From NCBI GenBank assembly GCA_018384375.1, contig JAHAYJ010000093.1, forward strand, positions 30,496 through 94,495: a DNA stretch of 64,000 nt, given 5' to 3'. This DNA is from Lachnospiraceae bacterium. Lineage in GTDB: Bacteria; Bacillota; Clostridia; Lachnospirales; Lachnospiraceae. The notes under the pieces were generated by a model. The model did not search any database, had not been told where the DNA came from, and saw only the letters and a program-made list of their open reading frames with translations. This document shows, piece after piece, positions 63,870-64,000 of the stretch. The stretch's first letter is position 1, and the number at the start of each line of letters is the position of its first letter. The position numbers were made by a program, and so were the translations under genes.

Positions 63870-64000
63870 ATAGAATTCTCCTCGTATAATATCTTTTAGA
63901 TACATAAATGTACCTTGAAAACTTAATAAATATTTGTTCAATAGGCTTAGTTAAGCCCATGATATAATTGTCCCAGTGTCAATCAGGTAATAGTTCTTCA

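Noticed and set aside
1..64000. CRISPR arrays, tRNA or rRNA genes, prophage or insertion sequences
   Set aside because: No regularly spaced repeats, cloverleaf-like CCA-ending sequences or transposase frames were seen. The only nuclease/transposase-like gene is the Rpn family member.

Overview
The window reads as chromosomal DNA of a gut-type Lachnospiraceae (Clostridia). The reasons are the gene families (a Roseburia-like beta-mannan utilisation locus, a DUF6465-type Lys/Ala-rich protein, a VanW protein, the hrcA-grpE-dnaK-dnaJ order), moderate GC, strong AGGAGG ribosome sites and Firmicutes-type TTGACA/TATAAT promoters. The genus is inferred only loosely. I see no rRNA, tRNA, CRISPR array, phage or insertion sequence; most genes lie on the minus strand.

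1-10.2 kb (minus): a truncated ABC-F ATPase, rsgA preceded by a self-contained 24-codon mini-gene with its own promoter and terminator, a MATE exporter, and a sugar module of D-psicose 3-epimerase, L-fucose isomerase-like enzyme and LacI regulator. Upstream of the module lie a PflX-type radical SAM protein and a polytopic membrane protein. 10.3-16.2 kb (plus): mutS2, an OmpR-type two-component system, trmL and a SIMPL-domain lipoprotein whose ribosome site is buried in a hairpin. 16.3-30.8 kb: an aminotransferase/Lrp/AIR-synthase-like/VanW operon led by a 35-codon membrane peptide, a DnaQ-like exonuclease, the heat-shock operon hrcA-grpE-dnaK-dnaJ with a perfect CIRCE operator, a Lys/Ala repeat protein, uppP, a patatin and a second aminotransferase.

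31-53.9 kb is a beta-(galacto)glucomannan oligosaccharide locus. A binding-protein ABC transporter imports oligosaccharides. GH36 alpha-galactosidases strip galactose and a SGNH acetylesterase (CE17-like architecture) removes acetyl groups. A cellobiose 2-epimerase-type enzyme converts mannobiose to mannosylglucose, and two GH130 phosphorylases yield mannose-1-phosphate. A GH1 beta-glycosidase fused in frame to a complete class I mannose-6-phosphate isomerase links hydrolysis to central metabolism. A GH2 enzyme and a chemoreceptor sit in the same gene string. AraC and LacI regulators flank it. No endo-mannanase is present, so the locus looks like an oligosaccharide scavenger.

53.9-64 kb (minus): a Nudix hydrolase; a glycerol-3-phosphate operon (GlpA-like oxidase, an FAD oxidoreductase fused to DUF1667, glpK) that ends in an unusual 759-residue protein with an N-terminal cyclic-nucleotide-binding fold; a repeat-rich 5' region carrying two 42-bp direct repeats; an Rpn-type PD-(D/E)XK nuclease whose ribosome site is also hairpin-sequestered; and a SEC-C methionine aminopeptidase. 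Three terminators (31, 61.6 and 62.9 kb) share nearly the same stem sequence.
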